Notes under the pieces: model-generated | Told to the model about the DNA's origin: nothing | Database searches by the model: none | What the model saw: the letters and a program-made list of their open reading frames with translations, nothing else | Program-made: the position numbers and the translations under genes | NCBI GenBank assembly: GCA_018985235.1 | Contig: JADGIG010000156.1 | Span: forward strand, 1-15,108 | Source of the DNA: Sanchytrium tribonematis | Taxonomy: Eukaryota; Sanchytriomycota; Sanchytriomycetes; Sanchytriales; Sanchytriaceae | Reading direction: 5' to 3' | Length of the DNA stretch: 15,108 nucleotides | Part shown: one piece after another, positions 14,671 through 15,108 of the stretch | Numbering within the stretch: position 1 is the stretch's first letter | How the letters are laid out: each line of letters starts with the position of its first letter

Positions 14671-15108
14671 TTACTTAAATATGGTCTCAAGGCTGTGTAT
14701 AAATGGATCAAAAAGAGCTTCAAATGTGTCATAAATTAAAAATGAAATGCTTAGTCTTTCAAAACTAAGAAGTTCCGTATCACTACTTGACTTGATATTA
14801 GATGATAGTAGTAAACAATTTTTTATGCTTCTTAAAAAAAAGTCCCCTCTTTTGAGCAAGGACTCTATATCGGAAGATGTCAAAGATTTTCTTTGCTGCC
14901 GGTACGGAGTTAAAAAAGAAGGAAACACAATCGACTTGATATTATTTTTGTTGCAAAATGACAAGATTTGTTCAACAGCTTGTATAATCGAGTCTTTGGG
15001 TTTCAAATCGTAGTCTGTGTCTTCACAGATTACATGGAAAACAATGTGTGTGGTGGGAAGGTTGGAATGAATTGTATAGAAAAAGTCACCTTCGTTAAAA
15101 TTATTTCG
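14671..15108 (-). CDS. C12orf4-like protein (DUF2362 family), C-terminal part (5' truncated by window edge)
   Basis: The last 145 codons of a minus-strand gene that continues past the right edge; the frame is open to base 15108. It contains LPTTHIVFHVICEDTDYD, then KDSIIQAVEQILSFCNKNNIKSIVFPSFLTP, then a helix with RGDFFLRSIKNCLLL. This follows what I remember of the C-terminus of human C12orf4: a HIVFHL strand, a helix with an 'L-K-x-C-x-x-x-x-I-x-T-I-x-x-P-L' strand, then 'AE-x-V-F-K-C-V-K-G'. The biochemical role is not established; a role in mast-cell degranulation has been reported for the animal protein. The alternating strand-helix pattern also resembles a macro-domain-like Rossmann fold. 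The stop lies 61 bp before the ROCK start, same strand. The family call is moderate. Confidence 0.6.
   Translation of the reverse strand, partial: RNNFNEGDFFYTIHSNLPTTHIVFHVICEDTDYDLKPKDSIIQAVEQILSFCNKNNIKSIVFPSFLTPYRQQRKSLTSSDIESLLKRGDFFLRSIKNCLLLSSNIKSSSDTELLSFERLSISFLIYDTFEALFDPFIHSLETIFK

Noticed and set aside
14747-15013. 88-codon plus-strand open frame at the right edge
   Set aside because: It is antisense to the C12orf4-like frame, which has the better protein pattern (THIVFH, IKSIVFP) and is open to the edge.
1-15108. Nucleomorph origin, suggested by 19-nt introns
   Set aside because: IFT, ELO, FIT, ESCRT-II, TORC2 and a mitochondrial factor are not expected in a nucleomorph. These are genes of a free nucleus.
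1-15108. Ciliate origin, suggested by tiny introns and AT-rich sequence
   Set aside because: TAA, TAG and TGA all act as stops at the conserved ends of genes, and the ELO protein resembles fungal ones.

Overview
The window is a very gene-dense, AT-rich stretch of a nuclear eukaryotic genome. Thirteen protein genes (two cut by the window edges) fill about 15 kb, gaps between genes are 5 to 63 bp, and no stretch over 300 bp is without a gene. TAA, TAG and TGA are all used as stops, so the code looks standard. Seven spliceosomal introns can be inferred from protein continuity: six are exactly 19 nt and one is 21 nt, all GT...AG. No tRNA, rRNA, transposon, CRISPR array or long repeat was seen.

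The gene content suggests an early-diverging, flagellated (zoosporic) fungus or close relative, for example a Rozella-like lineage. The fatty-acid elongase resembles fungal Elo2/Elo3, a TORC2 HbrB/Bit61/PRR5 subunit is present, and an intraflagellar transport subunit (IFT38/CLUAP1) implies a cilium. A mitochondrial IF3-like protein and a Mic60-like C-terminus suggest mitochondria with translation and cristae. A ROCK-type kinase is also present, which the well-known yeasts and moulds lack. The taxon is inference; the gene identities are better supported.

Layout, left to right: (1) the 3' end of a Mic60-like gene on +, convergent with (2) a cytosolic Xaa-Pro aminopeptidase on - with one 19-nt intron. 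Divergent from it, 15 bp away, is (3) a small single-TM unknown protein on +, convergent with (4) IFT38/CLUAP1 on -. Then come (5) the HbrB/PRR5-like TORC2 subunit and (6) a minimal FIT2/Scs3 lipid-droplet/ER protein, both on -. Only 9 bp separates the FIT start from (7) an ELO elongase on + (one 19-nt intron). This converges on (8) an IF3 C-domain protein and (9) RFC3 (yeast name; RFC5 in human), a clamp-loader subunit with introns of 21 and 19 nt, both on -. Next is (10) a cullin closest to CUL4 on - (one 19-nt intron), divergent from (11) ESCRT-II VPS36 on +. VPS36 converges, with 9 bp between stops, on (12) a 1436-residue ROCK-type Rho-kinase on - (two 19-nt introns). The window ends with (13) the 3' part of a C12orf4-like (DUF2362) gene on -.

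The neighbours do not form one pathway; they are housekeeping genes packed by genome compaction. The possible functional link is the divergent FIT/ELO pair, both acting in ER lipid metabolism from what must be an overlapping promoter. The most notable features are the uniform 19-nt introns, AATAAA signals that overlap stop codons in six genes, and the ROCK protein, whose split PH domain appears to hold an HR1-like helical segment as well as the usual C1 zinc finger.
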